64,000 nt of DNA from Virgisporangium aliadipatigenens (GTDB lineage: Bacteria > Actinomycetota > Actinomycetes > Mycobacteriales > Micromonosporaceae), in contig NZ_BOPF01000007.1 in NCBI RefSeq assembly GCF_016863615.1, positions 124,001 through 188,000 on the forward strand. The letters run 5' to 3'. The notes beneath the pieces are model-generated. The model was given only the letters and a program-made list of their open reading frames with translations, was not told where the DNA came from and did no database searches. This document shows positions 32,912 to 40,995 of the stretch, one piece after another; the stretch's first letter is position 1, and the number at the start of each line of letters is the position of its first letter. The translations under genes and the position numbers were made by a program.

Positions 32912-33837
32912 CGGAGATTCTCGGTTTCGTGGGGATGTCGCACTCGCCGTTCGCGACGCTGCTGCCGCCGGCGGCGGTCGGCGAGCCGGGCGGCGCGTTC
33001 CTGGCCGACGCGGCGCGCGTGGCGAACGCCGTGCGCGCCCTCGCCCCCGACGCGCTGGTCGTCATCGGCCCCGACCACTTCCACGCGAACTTCTACGACC
33101 AGATGCCGCCGTTCGTCCTGGGGGTGGAGGAGGCGACCGGCTTCGGCGACTTCGGCAGCACGGCGGGGCCGTTGCCGGTCGCCTCGGGACTGGCGTGGGC
33201 GGTGCGCGACGGATTGACCGACGCGGGGTTCGACGTGTCGCTGTCGTACTCGCTGACCGTGGACCACGGCGTGGTGCAGTCCTACGAGATGGCCGGCGGG
33301 GCGGGGATCCCGGTGGTGCCCTTCGTGCTGAACACCGCCGCCCCGCCGCTGCCCTCCCTGGCCCGCTGCGTGGCGCTGGGGCAGGCGCTCGGCGCCGCGA
33401 TCCGCCGCGCACCCGGCGCGGGCCGCGTGCTCGTGGTGGCCAGCGGCGGCCTGTCCCACTGGCTCCCCTCGAACGACCCCCGCGACCCGTCGGTCGTGGG
33501 CGAACGCCGCGACTCGCTGATCCACGGGCGCAAGGACGCGCGGGCGTTCGCGGCGGTGCGGGAGCCCCGGGTGCGCGCGATGGCCGGCAATCCGGACGCC
33601 CGGGTCAACGCCGACTGGGACCGGTGGTTCCTGCGGCAGCTGCGCACCCTCGACCTCGAACCGATCGTCGCGCTGGGCCACGAGAAGCTGGAACACGAGG
33701 CCGGCAGCGGCGGGCACGAGGTGCGGGCGTGGCTCGTGGGGCACGCGGCCGTCGGCCTGCCCCTGGTGTGGGACAGCTACGAGCCGGTCCCGGAGTGGAT
33801 CACCGGCATGGGCATCGGCACCACGTTCCCGGTGTAG
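32908..33837 (+). CDS. class III extradiol ring-cleavage dioxygenase (LigB/MhpB-like)
   Basis: 309 residues. Iron and catalytic motifs of the LigB superfamily are visible: GMSHSP, VIGPDHFHANF, LTVDHGVVQSYEM and SGGLSHWLPSNDP. The length and order match 2,3-dihydroxyphenylpropionate 1,2-dioxygenase. It opens a catechol-type ring next to the hydroxyls to give the substrate of the adjacent hydrolase. Last gene of the upper operon. The true catechol is unknown; a phenylpropionate-like or other side-chain catechol is plausible. Confidence 0.9.
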   Translation: MTEILGFVGMSHSPFATLLPPAAVGEPGGAFLADAARVANAVRALAPDALVVIGPDHFHANFYDQMPPFVLGVEEATGFGDFGSTAGPLPVASGLAWAVRDGLTDAGFDVSLSYSLTVDHGVVQSYEMAGGAGIPVVPFVLNTAAPPLPSLARCVALGQALGAAIRRAPGAGRVLVVASGGLSHWLPSNDPRDPSVVGERRDSLIHGRKDARAFAAVREPRVRAMAGNPDARVNADWDRWFLRQLRTLDLEPIVALGHEKLEHEAGSGGHEVRAWLVGHAAVGLPLVWDSYEPVPEWITGMGIGTTFPV

Positions 33838-33844
33838 GGCGGGT

Positions 33845-34420
33845 TCACAGCTTGCCCGTCGTGCGGCGCACGCGGTGTCCCAGGTGCGCGCCGACGTCCG
33901 CGACGAACGACGGGGCGAGCGGCGGCCAGTTCCAGAACTCCAGCGCCAGGTTGCCGAAGGCCCACGGCAGGTCGTCCCACGCCCAGTCGTTCATCGCGAC
34001 GAACGCTCCACAGTGGACACACGCGAACCCGTCCGACGCGCCGCGGTGCCACTCGTCCACGGCGTCCCAGAAGCGGCTCCACTGCGCCGATGGGCCGTCG
34101 TCGTCGCTCCGGTCGGCGACGTGGCAGTGCGGGCAGGCGACGCGGTAGACGTCGGGGCCGGCGAAGAAGACGGTGCGACCGGTGACGACGCGCAGGCCGT
34201 TCGTGCGCAGGCGGGTGAAGAGGCGGTCGTCGGGCTCGGTGACGACGGTGCGCCAGCGGGCACCGGGGGCGTGGCCGAAGGGCTCGCCGAGCACGCAGTC
34301 CGACGGCGTCGCGACGACGATCTGCGCCGCGACGAGCCGGGCGAGGAGCGTGTGCCCGAGTTCCGCCGCCTCCGCGGCCGTGGCGTCGAGGTCGACGATC
34401 TTCTGGAACGACTCACCCAC
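33845..34420 (-). CDS. zinc-ribbon-containing protein of unknown function
   Basis: 191 residues. Two Cys pairs, ACPHCHV and FACVHCGAF, about 40 residues apart look like a split zinc ribbon. The C-terminus is Trp-rich (NDWAWDDLPWAFGNLALEFW). GTG at 34418-34420 has TACGCT six bases upstream, a leaderless start. No membrane segment. It is divergent from the 59-residue peptide gene and only 7 bases from the dioxygenase stop. Family not recognised. Confidence 0.65.
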   Translation of the reverse strand: MGESFQKIVDLDATAAEAAELGHTLLARLVAAQIVVATPSDCVLGEPFGHAPGARWRTVVTEPDDRLFTRLRTNGLRVVTGRTVFFAGPDVYRVACPHCHVADRSDDDGPSAQWSRFWDAVDEWHRGASDGFACVHCGAFVAMNDWAWDDLPWAFGNLALEFWNWPPLAPSFVADVGAHLGHRVRRTTGKL

Positions 34421-34533
34421 GGCCGGAGCGTATCGAGGTGTGCGTCCCGCCGCCGGCCGGCGCATTGCTCGCATTTCGGCGAAAACAGGTTCGCGTCCCG
34501 GTAGCTTCGGTAGTAGTCAGCGGTCGGTCAGAC

Positions 34534-34546
34534 GAAAGGACGACAC
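34534..34546 (+). promoter_or_regulatory. ribosome site of the 59-residue peptide gene
   Basis: GAAAGGA at 34534-34540 lies six bases before the GTG at 34547, a normal spacing that decides this otherwise inconspicuous start. TAGCTT near 34502-34507 is a possible -10 box upstream. Confidence 0.5.
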
Positions 34547-34726
34547 GTGGCAGTCACCATCGACACCGTCACCATCGACGCCAAACCGCCCCGCACCGTC
34601 CGGCAGCCGGAGGAGTACCGGCCGCCCATGATCGAGGCGCTCGGCTCCCTGCGCAAGCTCACCAAGGGCGCCGGGCCCGGTGGCATGCCGATCGTGATGC
34701 AGACGGGCGGAATCCCCGGCATGTGA
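34547..34726 (+). CDS. putative RiPP precursor peptide with lasso-type leader motif
   Basis: 59-residue peptide, GTG start, TGA at 34724-34726. The middle carries Y24-xx-P27-x5-G33-x4-L38-T39-x-G41 (EYRPPMIEALGSLRKLTKG), the leader pattern that lasso-peptide precursors present to their RRE recognition domain. The tail after Gly41 is AGPGGMPIVMQTGGIPGM: Gly, Pro and Met rich, without Cys, Asp or Glu. The first 20 residues (TIDTVTIDAKPPRTVRQ) are polar. No lasso cyclase or protease is nearby; the adjacent convergent gene is a DUF692/MNIO-type enzyme, a family known to modify peptide precursors. A pairing is therefore plausible but not shown. Chance coding is unlikely because the motif is exact and the ribosome site is good. 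Confidence 0.65.
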   Translation: MAVTIDTVTIDAKPPRTVRQPEEYRPPMIEALGSLRKLTKGAGPGGMPIVMQTGGIPGM

Positions 34727-34734
34727 CCGTCGCC

Positions 34735-34801
34735 GGCCGCGGGTCACCATCCCCGCGGCCGAGCGATCCGGCCGGCCCTCGCCCGCGAACGGGGGCCGGC
34801 C
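34735..34801. terminator. two hairpins between the peptide and MNIO genes
   Basis: GGCCGCGGG (34735-34743) pairs with CCCGCGGCC (34752-34760), and GGCCGGCCC (34770-34778) pairs with GGGCCGGCC (34793-34801). One likely ends each of the two convergent transcripts. Confidence 0.55.
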
Positions 34802-34804
34802 GCC

Positions 34805-36370
34805 TCAGTCTCCGGTGCAGCAGCGCGCCGAACCGCACTCCACGGGACCGGTCTCGTCCGCCTGCACCGCCACGACGCCGCCGCTGCGGCCGAAGCGCCC
34901 GTCGCCCAGGTAGGCCAGCGTCACCTTCGCGCGGAACCCCTCCGGTGAACCGTCCACTTCGGACAGACCCTCGATCGCGGCGTCGATGTCGACGCCCCAG
35001 TGGCGTTCCGGCGCGACCGGCTCGTCGGCGACGCAGGCGTTCATCCACGACTCGCAGTCGAGCAACTCCTGCAGCAGTGGCGTGTCCGGCAGCAGCGAAC
35101 GCATCGCGCGGGCCGCCGTCGCCGCGCTCAGCGGGGCCGTCCCGTCCAGGGTGGCGATGAGGCGGTCGTGGAGGCGTTCGACGCTCCAGCCGCGCAGCCG
35201 CTGGATCCAGCCGGCCGTGGCAGGGTAGTACGCCGCGATGCCGGTGCCGAGCGCGAGCAGTCTCGAGCGGCGGTCGTAGTCCCAGCGGCGGCGCTCGTTC
35301 ACCGCGAACACGTCGGCGAGGTCGGGGCCGGCGTGCACAAGGCGTTCCCCCGACAGTGGCCGATCGGAGTGCAGAACGTCGAACAGGCCCACGGACAGCG
35401 ACCGGACGCGGGCCCGGCTGCTCGTCAGGTCCGGCAACGGCGGCCGCGCGGGAACCACACCGGCCAGCCACGACGCGACCGACGGGCGGGAGCGTACGGC
35501 GGCGAGCCGCTGCAGCGCGCGCTCGGGACGGCGGGCGCCGAACAGCTCCAGCGCGATCGCCCGCAGGTGCGGCGCCGTTTCGACGACCTCGTCGATGAGG
35601 TCGAGACAGACCGACACGACGTCGTGATCGCCGTGGTCGTCGTGATACACGAAACCCTCGCGCACCAGGTCGATCCGGCCGCCCGCGAAGTGGATCTCGG
35701 TAACGCTGTCCCAGGGGAGGCGGTGCAGGTCCGCGGTCGGCGAGGCGCCGCGCGCCACCTGGTAGCTGAGCACGTGGCCGACGTCGACGCACATGCCGCA
35801 GCCGGTCGCCTCGCAGAGCCGCGCGAAGAAGTCGAACGCGTGCATGTCCCCGGCCACGTACGTCATCGGCGGGAACTCCGCGTTGAACGGCCGGCCGAGC
35901 ACCTCCTGCACGAAGCGGATGTTCGCCGTCGCGACGACCAGCGTCTCGGCGGTCAGCGGCAGCGGCATGAAGTGCGGGTAGACGTGCCGTTCGCTCATCA
36001 GCCACACGCCGAGGTCCTCGGTGACCCACGGCGCGTCGGCGATCGTGAGCAGCTCGCGCAGTTCCGTCAGATCGTCTTCGGTAGGCGGTTGTGCGTATAC
36101 CGGATTCACATTGGTGCTGTGCACCAGGACGGTCGCCGCGCCGGCCAGCTCCCGCACGCCGCGCCGCCGGAAGCCGGCCGCCTCCCGCTCCGCGCGTTCG
36201 TGCGCGCGCAGGTACGGTGCCGGACCGCGGTGGCGGGAACTCGGCGCGGTGATCTCGAAGAAGTCGACAGCCCCGTCGGCCAGGTACGCGGGGTGGAAAT
36301 CCGCCGGGTTGACGCCGACGCCGAGGCCCTTCAGGGGAACGTCGCGGAAGTAGTCCGGTCCGAAGTCCAT
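34805..36370 (-). CDS. DUF692/MNIO-type multinuclear iron oxidase-like protein with extra C-terminal domain
   Basis: 521 residues, far longer than ordinary DUF692 proteins (about 280-300). The N-terminal 290 residues follow the TIM-barrel MNIO pattern: GLGVGVNPADFHP, FFEITAPS (E39), VLVHSTNVN (H84), WVTEDLG (E118/D119), FNAEF (E165), CVDVGH (D196, H199), EIHFAGG (H227) and YHDDHGDHD. These are the expected iron ligands of MbnB/TglH-like enzymes. Residues about 300-521 are an unrecognised, mostly helical domain ending in a Cys-rich tail (CGSARCC). The ATG at 36368-36370 follows TAGAGT by six bases (leaderless). It converges with the peptide gene; likely a RiPP-modifying enzyme. Confidence 0.75.
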   Translation of the reverse strand: MDFGPDYFRDVPLKGLGVGVNPADFHPAYLADGAVDFFEITAPSSRHRGPAPYLRAHERAEREAAGFRRRGVRELAGAATVLVHSTNVNPVYAQPPTEDDLTELRELLTIADAPWVTEDLGVWLMSERHVYPHFMPLPLTAETLVVATANIRFVQEVLGRPFNAEFPPMTYVAGDMHAFDFFARLCEATGCGMCVDVGHVLSYQVARGASPTADLHRLPWDSVTEIHFAGGRIDLVREGFVYHDDHGDHDVVSVCLDLIDEVVETAPHLRAIALELFGARRPERALQRLAAVRSRPSVASWLAGVVPARPPLPDLTSSRARVRSLSVGLFDVLHSDRPLSGERLVHAGPDLADVFAVNERRRWDYDRRSRLLALGTGIAAYYPATAGWIQRLRGWSVERLHDRLIATLDGTAPLSAATAARAMRSLLPDTPLLQELLDCESWMNACVADEPVAPERHWGVDIDAAIEGLSEVDGSPEGFRAKVTLAYLGDGRFGRSGGVVAVQADETGPVECGSARCCTGD

Positions 36371-36386
36371 CAAAACACTCTAAACT

Positions 36387-36400
36387 GGACATGCCTGTCC
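36387..36400. promoter_or_regulatory. inverted repeat upstream of the MNIO gene
   Basis: GGACA (36387-36391) and TGTCC (36396-36400) flank TGCC, immediately upstream of the leaderless TAGAGT box of the MNIO gene. Candidate operator; the regulator is unknown. Confidence 0.35.
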
Positions 36401-36465
36401 GGCTCCGGAAATGCCCGGTGCCGGGAGCGCCCTCGCGGCAGCTCCCGGCACCGGCGGTCCCCGCG

Positions 36466-38055
36466 TCAGGCGTACGTCTCGAACTCCGCCACCTTCGGCG
36501 TGCCGGTCGCGCTCGTGATCTCGAACGTGACCTTCTTCAGCGACGTGCGCGGGATCGTGACGGCGGCACCCGCGCCGCTGCCGGAGGCGAGCACCGCGCC
36601 GGTGTCCCCGTTGAGGACCCGCCACGCGCCGATGGTGCCGGCCGAGCCGGACGCCTCACGGATGGCGATGGAGCCCACCGTCGTCGCCGAGCCCCACTTG
36701 ATCGAGATCGAACCGGTGCTGCCGCTCGGCGACCAGATCGTGCCGAGGCTGCCGTCCTTGACGTTGCCGTAGCTGGTGCCGCTCGCCTTGCTCGAACCGT
36801 CCGCGCCCGCGCCGGAGGCGAGGCTTAGGTTGCTGCCGGAGGGCTGGCTCGGGCCGGCCGAGGGCGGCGGGCTGCTCGGCGCCGGACTGCTCGGCCGCGG
36901 GCTCGACGGGCCGGCGGTGGGACCGGTCGTGGGGCCCTGGGTCACCGCGCAGGTGCCGGTCGACGTCTTCAGGCCGGTCCTGTCGCCGGCCGTCTGGCGC
37001 ACGATGTTCGGCACGCAGGAGGCGCTGTCGAGCGTGAACGCATACGGAATACTGACGGTCGTGTTCGACGTCGGATTCGGTCCGGCCGGGTTGTTCTCGC
37101 TGCCGGGCGCGGACCAGGTGACGTTGTCGAAGACGTTCCCGCCGACCTGCCAGTAGCCGGCCGCGTCGGTGTAGAAGGTGCCGAGGACGTCCTTGGAGTC
37201 CTCGAAGTAGTTGTTGTCCACCTTGGCCTTCGCGCCGGCGCGGGAGTTGATCCCGGACTCGTTCAGGTTCAGGTAGTGGTTGTTGTACATGTGCGCCACG
37301 CCGCCGCGCAACAGGGGCGTCCGCGAGTCGATGTTCTCGTACAGGTTGTGGTGGAACGTCACGAAGCCGTTGGACGTGTCACTCTCGCTGGAGCCGATCA
37401 GCCCGCCGCGCCCGGAGTTGCGCAGCGTGCTGTAGGAGAGCGTGACGTACTGCGTGTCGTCCTTCATGTCGAACAGCCCGTCGTAGCCCGCGTCCTCGCC
37501 GCCGGAGGCCAGCAGCGTGGCGTGGTCGACCCAGACGTTGCGCACCGTGCTCTCCATGCCGATGGCGTCGCCGCCGTTGGAGGTGGGGGAGCCGGACTTC
37601 TTGACGTTCTGCACGGTGACGTTCTGGACGATGATGTTGCTGGAATCGCGGATGTGGATGCCCAGTTGGTCGAAGACCGCACCGTTGCCCACGCCGACGA
37701 TGGTGACGTTGCTGATCTCCTTGAGTTCGATCCGGTCGGCGGCGGTGTTGCAGCCGGCGCCGGAGACCTTCGTCGTGTTGCCGTGGTTGATGGTGCCCTC
37801 GACCTGGATGATGATCGGCGTGCTGCTGCTGGCCCGGTTGCACAGGGCGGTGTGGATCGCCGTGCCGGTGGTGGCGCGCACGGTCGCACCGCCGGCCCCG
37901 CCGGTGGTGCCGCCGTTCACGGACGCGAAGCCGGTGGCTCCGGCCGCCGCCGCGGACGCCTCCGGAATCGACAGCGCGACGCCGACGGTGGCCGCGACGG
38001 CCGTCCCGGCGACCGCGACCGCGATCTGGAGCCGTCGTGCGACTGGTTTCCTCAT
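36466..38055 (-). CDS. secreted pectate lyase (PL1) with C-terminal discoidin-like domain
   Basis: 529 residues. Signal peptide with Arg-rich start and hydrophobic stretch, cut near SIPEASA-A. The PL1 parallel beta-helix spans about residues 40-340 with VWVDHAT, DMKDDTQYVTLSYS and RTPLLRGGVAHMYNNHY, the conserved substrate and calcium-binding motifs. A Pro/Ser-rich linker (about 360-400) joins an F5/8-type carbohydrate-binding-like domain. It splits polygalacturonate by beta-elimination outside the cell. Ribosome site AGGTAGG. A LacI-type palindrome sits at the transcription start. Confidence 0.92.
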   Translation of the reverse strand: MRKPVARRLQIAVAVAGTAVAATVGVALSIPEASAAAAGATGFASVNGGTTGGAGGATVRATTGTAIHTALCNRASSSTPIIIQVEGTINHGNTTKVSGAGCNTAADRIELKEISNVTIVGVGNGAVFDQLGIHIRDSSNIIVQNVTVQNVKKSGSPTSNGGDAIGMESTVRNVWVDHATLLASGGEDAGYDGLFDMKDDTQYVTLSYSTLRNSGRGGLIGSSESDTSNGFVTFHHNLYENIDSRTPLLRGGVAHMYNNHYLNLNESGINSRAGAKAKVDNNYFEDSKDVLGTFYTDAAGYWQVGGNVFDNVTWSAPGSENNPAGPNPTSNTTVSIPYAFTLDSASCVPNIVRQTAGDRTGLKTSTGTCAVTQGPTTGPTAGPSSPRPSSPAPSSPPPSAGPSQPSGSNLSLASGAGADGSSKASGTSYGNVKDGSLGTIWSPSGSTGSISIKWGSATTVGSIAIREASGSAGTIGAWRVLNGDTGAVLASGSGAGAAVTIPRTSLKKVTFEITSATGTPKVAEFETYA

Positions 38056-38094
38056 CTCGCCTACCTTTGCCTGGGGTCCGGAAAGCATGGAGGG

Positions 38095-38147
38095 GGAAAG
38101 CGCTTTCCTTGCCCGGCAGGCTAGGCGGATCTCGACCGGTGCGGCAA
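38095..38147 (-). promoter_or_regulatory. pectate lyase promoter with LacI-type operator
   Basis: On the minus strand, TTGCCG (38142-38147) and TAGCCT (38118-38123) are 18 bp apart. Just downstream of the -10 box lies the perfect 14-bp palindrome GGAAAGCGCTTTCC (38095-38108), the central-CG form bound by LacI/GalR-family regulators. Its position at about +10 to +23 suits repression by road-block and relief by a pectin-derived sugar. Confidence 0.65.
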
Positions 38148-38185
38148 GATCGCGCCCGTTTCGAGGTGGTATGCCGTGAAATCTT

Positions 38186-39187
38186 TCAGGAAGTTTTGAG
38201 ATCCAGGGCGATGTCCACGAGCAGGTCCTCCTGACCGCCCACCAGCCGCCGCCGTCCCGCTTCGGCGAGGATCGATCGCACGTCCACCCCGTACCGCCGC
38301 GCGGCGACCTCCGCGTGCCGCAGGAACGACGAGTACACCCCGAAGTACCCCAGCGTCAGCGTCTCCCGGTCCACCCGCACCGGCCGGTCCTGCAACGGCC
38401 GCACCAGATCGTCGGCGGCGTCCTGCAGGGCGAACAGGTCGCAGCCGTGCTCCCACCCGGACAGGTTCGCCACGGCCACGAACGCCTCGATCGGCGTGTT
38501 GCCCGCACCGGCCCCGTGCCCGGCGAGCGAGGCGTCGACCCGCGTCACGCCCTCCTCGACGGCCACGACGGAGTTCGCCACGGACAGCGACAGGTTCTCG
38601 TGCGCGTGGATGCCGACCTCGGTCGCCGGGTCGAGCGCGTCGCGGTAGGCGCGCACGCGGTCGCGGACGCCGTTCATGGTGAGCCGCCCGCCGGAGTCCG
38701 TCACGTACACGCAGTGCGCCCCGAACGACTCCATCAGCTTCGCCTGGGCGGCCAGTTCCTTCGCCTCGGCGAGGTGCGACATCATCAGGAAGCCGGCCAC
38801 GTCCATGCCGAGCCCGCGCGCCGTCGCGATGTGCTGCGCGGCGACGTCCGCCTCGGTGCAGTGCGTGGCGACCCGCACCGAACGCACCCCGAGCGCGTGC
38901 GCCGCCCGCAGGTCCCGCACGGTGCCGATCCCGGGCAGCAGCAACGTGGTCAGCCGCGCGCGGGTGCACGCGGCCGCGGCGGCCTCGATCCAGGCGGCGT
39001 CGGCGTGACTGCCCGGCCCGTAGGTGAGCGAACCCCCGGCGAGCCCGTCGCCGTGCGCCACCTCGATGCCGTCCACGCCGGCGGCGTCGAGCGCGGCGAC
39101 GATGCGCGTGACGTCGGCCGGTGCGATGCGGTGCGAAACGGCGTGCATCCCGTCCCGCAGCGTCACGTCCTGGACGAAGAGTTTCAT
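38186..39187 (-). CDS. mhpE: 4-hydroxy-2-oxovalerate aldolase
   Basis: 333 residues, HMGL-like TIM barrel that splits 4-hydroxy-2-oxovalerate into pyruvate and acetaldehyde. Motifs: [53 protein letters not shown] and [14 protein letters not shown] with metal-binding His residues, and [20 protein letters not shown]. It pairs with the acetaldehyde dehydrogenase encoded just upstream (ATGA overlap), which channels the toxic aldehyde. Last gene of the lower operon. The mhpE name is given by role; it is equally close to DmpG-type enzymes. Confidence 0.92.
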   Translation of the reverse strand: MKLFVQDVTLRDGMHAVSHRIAPADVTRIVAALDAAGVDGIEVAHGDGLAGGSLTYGPGSHADAAWIEAAAAACTRARLTTLLLPGIGTVRDLRAAHALGVRSVRVATHCTEADVAAQHIATARGLGMDVAGFLMMSHLAEAKELAAQAKLMESFGAHCVYVTDSGGRLTMNGVRDRVRAYRDALDPATEVGIHAHENLSLSVANSVVAVEEGVTRVDASLAGHGAGAGNTPIEAFVAVANLSGWEHGCDLFALQDAADDLVRPLQDRPVRVDRETLTLGYFGVYSSFLRHAEVAARRYGVDVRSILAEAGRRRLVGGQEDLLVDIALDLKTS

Positions 39188-40110
39188 GCGTCGGCCATCC
39201 GTTCCGCCACCCGCAGGGCGGCCGCCGTCATGATGTCGAGGTTGCCGGCGTACGCGGGCAGGTAGTGCGCGGCACCCTCGACCTCCAGGAACACCGTCAC
39301 CTGATGGGTGGGCGCCGTGCGGTTGCCGGGATGCAGCAGGGTGTCGACCGGCGCCTCGATCGGCGTGATCTGGACCTCCTGCTTGAGCCGGTAGCCCGGC
39401 ACGTAGGAGGCGACGGTGTCGACCATCGCGTGCACCGACTTGCGGATCGCGGCGTGCACCACCGGGGACGGGTCGTCGATGAGGGCGAACACCGTGTCGC
39501 GCATGACGAGCGGCGGTTCGGCCGGGTTGAGCACGATGACGGCCTTGCCGCGACGGGCGCCCCCGACCGACTCCACCGCCCGCGCGGTCGTCTCGGTGAA
39601 CTCGTCGATGTTGGCCCGCGTTCCCGGACCGGCCGAACGGGACGCGATCGACGCGACGATCTCCGCGTACACCACGGGCGTGATCCGCGAGACGGCAGCC
39701 ACGATCGGCACGGTCGCCTGTCCGCCGCAGGTCACCATGTTGAGGTTGCGCGCGTCCAGGTGCGCGTCCAGGTTGACGGCGGGCACCACGAACGGCCCGA
39801 TCGCCGCCGGCGTCAGGTCGACCAGCCGCACGTGGGTGTCCGCGAGCGCGGCGGCGTTCTCCTTGTGCGCGGCCGCCGACGTCGCGTCGAGCACGATGCG
39901 GATGTCGTCGAAGTGCGACATGGCGACGAGCCCGCCGATGCCCTCGGCCGTGGTCGGAACGCCGAGCCGGCCGGCCCGCGCGAGCCCGTCCGAGGCGGGG
40001 TCGATGCCGACCATCGCACCCATCTCCAGGACGTCGGAGCGGCGCAGCACCTTGAACATGAGGTCGGTGCCGATGTTGCCCGACCCGATGACCGCGACCT
40101 TCGTCCTCAT
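39184..40110 (-). CDS. mhpF: acetaldehyde dehydrogenase (acylating)
   Basis: 308 residues. N-terminal NAD-binding [18 protein letters not shown], the catalytic Cys in [13 protein letters not shown], and [16 protein letters not shown] and [17 protein letters not shown] typical of DmpF/MhpF enzymes. It converts acetaldehyde, NAD+ and CoA to acetyl-CoA and forms a channelling complex with the aldolase. Coupled by 4-base overlaps to both neighbours. Length is normal. Confidence 0.92.
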   Translation of the reverse strand: MRTKVAVIGSGNIGTDLMFKVLRRSDVLEMGAMVGIDPASDGLARAGRLGVPTTAEGIGGLVAMSHFDDIRIVLDATSAAAHKENAAALADTHVRLVDLTPAAIGPFVVPAVNLDAHLDARNLNMVTCGGQATVPIVAAVSRITPVVYAEIVASIASRSAGPGTRANIDEFTETTARAVESVGGARRGKAVIVLNPAEPPLVMRDTVFALIDDPSPVVHAAIRKSVHAMVDTVASYVPGYRLKQEVQITPIEAPVDTLLHPGNRTAPTHQVTVFLEVEGAAHYLPAYAGNLDIMTAAALRVAERMADA

Positions 40111-40934
40111 CGGACACCCCGCGCGCCGTCGTCCGCCGCCGGCGCGAAGGCCGTGGCGACCTCGCCGATGCCGGAAAGCGTGGCAGTGACCCGCATTCCG
40201 GGCCGGACCGGCACCATGGGCCCGAGCGCGCCGGAGAGCACCACCTGTCCGGCGCGCAGCGGGTCGCCCAGGTCCCGCGCCGCCCGGGCCAGCCACGCCA
40301 GGGCGGCGAGCGGATCCCCGAGGCACGCCTTCCCCGAACCCTTCGAGACGACCTCCCCGTCGACCACCATCTCCATGACGGTGTCCACGGGCTCCACAGT
40401 GGACAGTGTGACCGAGGTGGTGCCGAGCACGAACAGCCCGCTGGAGGCGTTGTCCGCGATGGTGTCCGCGATGCGGATGTCCCACCCGGCGATCCGGCTG
40501 TCCACGATCTCCAGCGCCGGCACCAGGTACTCCACCGCGTCGCGCACCTGGGCCGGGCCGAGGTCGCCGTCGTGCAGGTCCGCCCCGAGCACGAACGCCA
40601 CCTCCGCCTCGATGCGCGGCTGGAGCAGGCGTCCGGTCGGGACGAGGGCGAGCGCGCTGACGTCCATGTCGTCGAAGAGCACGCCGAAGTCGGGGCGGTC
40701 GACACCCAGCTGCGCCTGTACGGCCGGCGCGGTCAGCCCGATCTTGTGCCCGACGACGCGGGCGCCGCCGCGCAGCCGTTCCTCGGTCAGGTGGCGCTGT
40801 ACCGCGTAGGCGACGTCGATGTCGTCGGCGCCGATGAGGTCGCGCACCGGGGGACAGGCGGTCACGTCGCGGGCGGCGTCGCGCAGGCGCCGCGCCGCGT
40901 GGACGACCGGCCCGTGCTCGGAGGTGGAAGTCAT
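40107..40934 (-). CDS. mhpD: 2-keto-4-pentenoate hydratase
   Basis: 275 residues of the fumarylacetoacetase-like hydratase fold. [32 protein letters not shown] and [21 protein letters not shown] contain the metal-binding Glu and Asp residues. It hydrates 2-hydroxypenta-2,4-dienoate to 4-hydroxy-2-oxovalerate, the step between the upper operon hydrolase and the aldolase. First gene of the lower operon; ATG at 40932-40934 (a GTG three codons upstream is possible). An IclR-type palindrome lies about 45 bases upstream. Confidence 0.91.
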   Translation of the reverse strand: MTSTSEHGPVVHAARRLRDAARDVTACPPVRDLIGADDIDVAYAVQRHLTEERLRGGARVVGHKIGLTAPAVQAQLGVDRPDFGVLFDDMDVSALALVPTGRLLQPRIEAEVAFVLGADLHDGDLGPAQVRDAVEYLVPALEIVDSRIAGWDIRIADTIADNASSGLFVLGTTSVTLSTVEPVDTVMEMVVDGEVVSKGSGKACLGDPLAALAWLARAARDLGDPLRAGQVVLSGALGPMVPVRPGMRVTATLSGIGEVATAFAPAADDGARGVR

Positions 40935-40978
40935 GGCGCCCACCCTGCCGTCCGGCCGGTCCGGTGCTCCAGCGCGAA

Positions 40979-40990
40979 GTTCCGCGGAAC
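40979..40990. promoter_or_regulatory. perfect 12-bp palindrome, probable IclR operator
   Basis: GTTCCGCGGAAC lies between the IclR stop (40996) and the hydratase start (40934), in the expected promoter of the lower meta-cleavage operon. Its left part GTTCCGCGG recurs at 41796-41804 in front of the IclR gene. Sites with TTCCG...CGGAA halves are typical for actinobacterial IclR regulators. Confidence 0.55.
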
Positions 40991-40995
40991 GGAAC

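Noticed and set aside
34547-34726. A complete lasso-peptide cluster
   Set aside because: The leader signature is present but no asparagine-synthetase-like cyclase, B1/B2 protease or exporter gene lies nearby.
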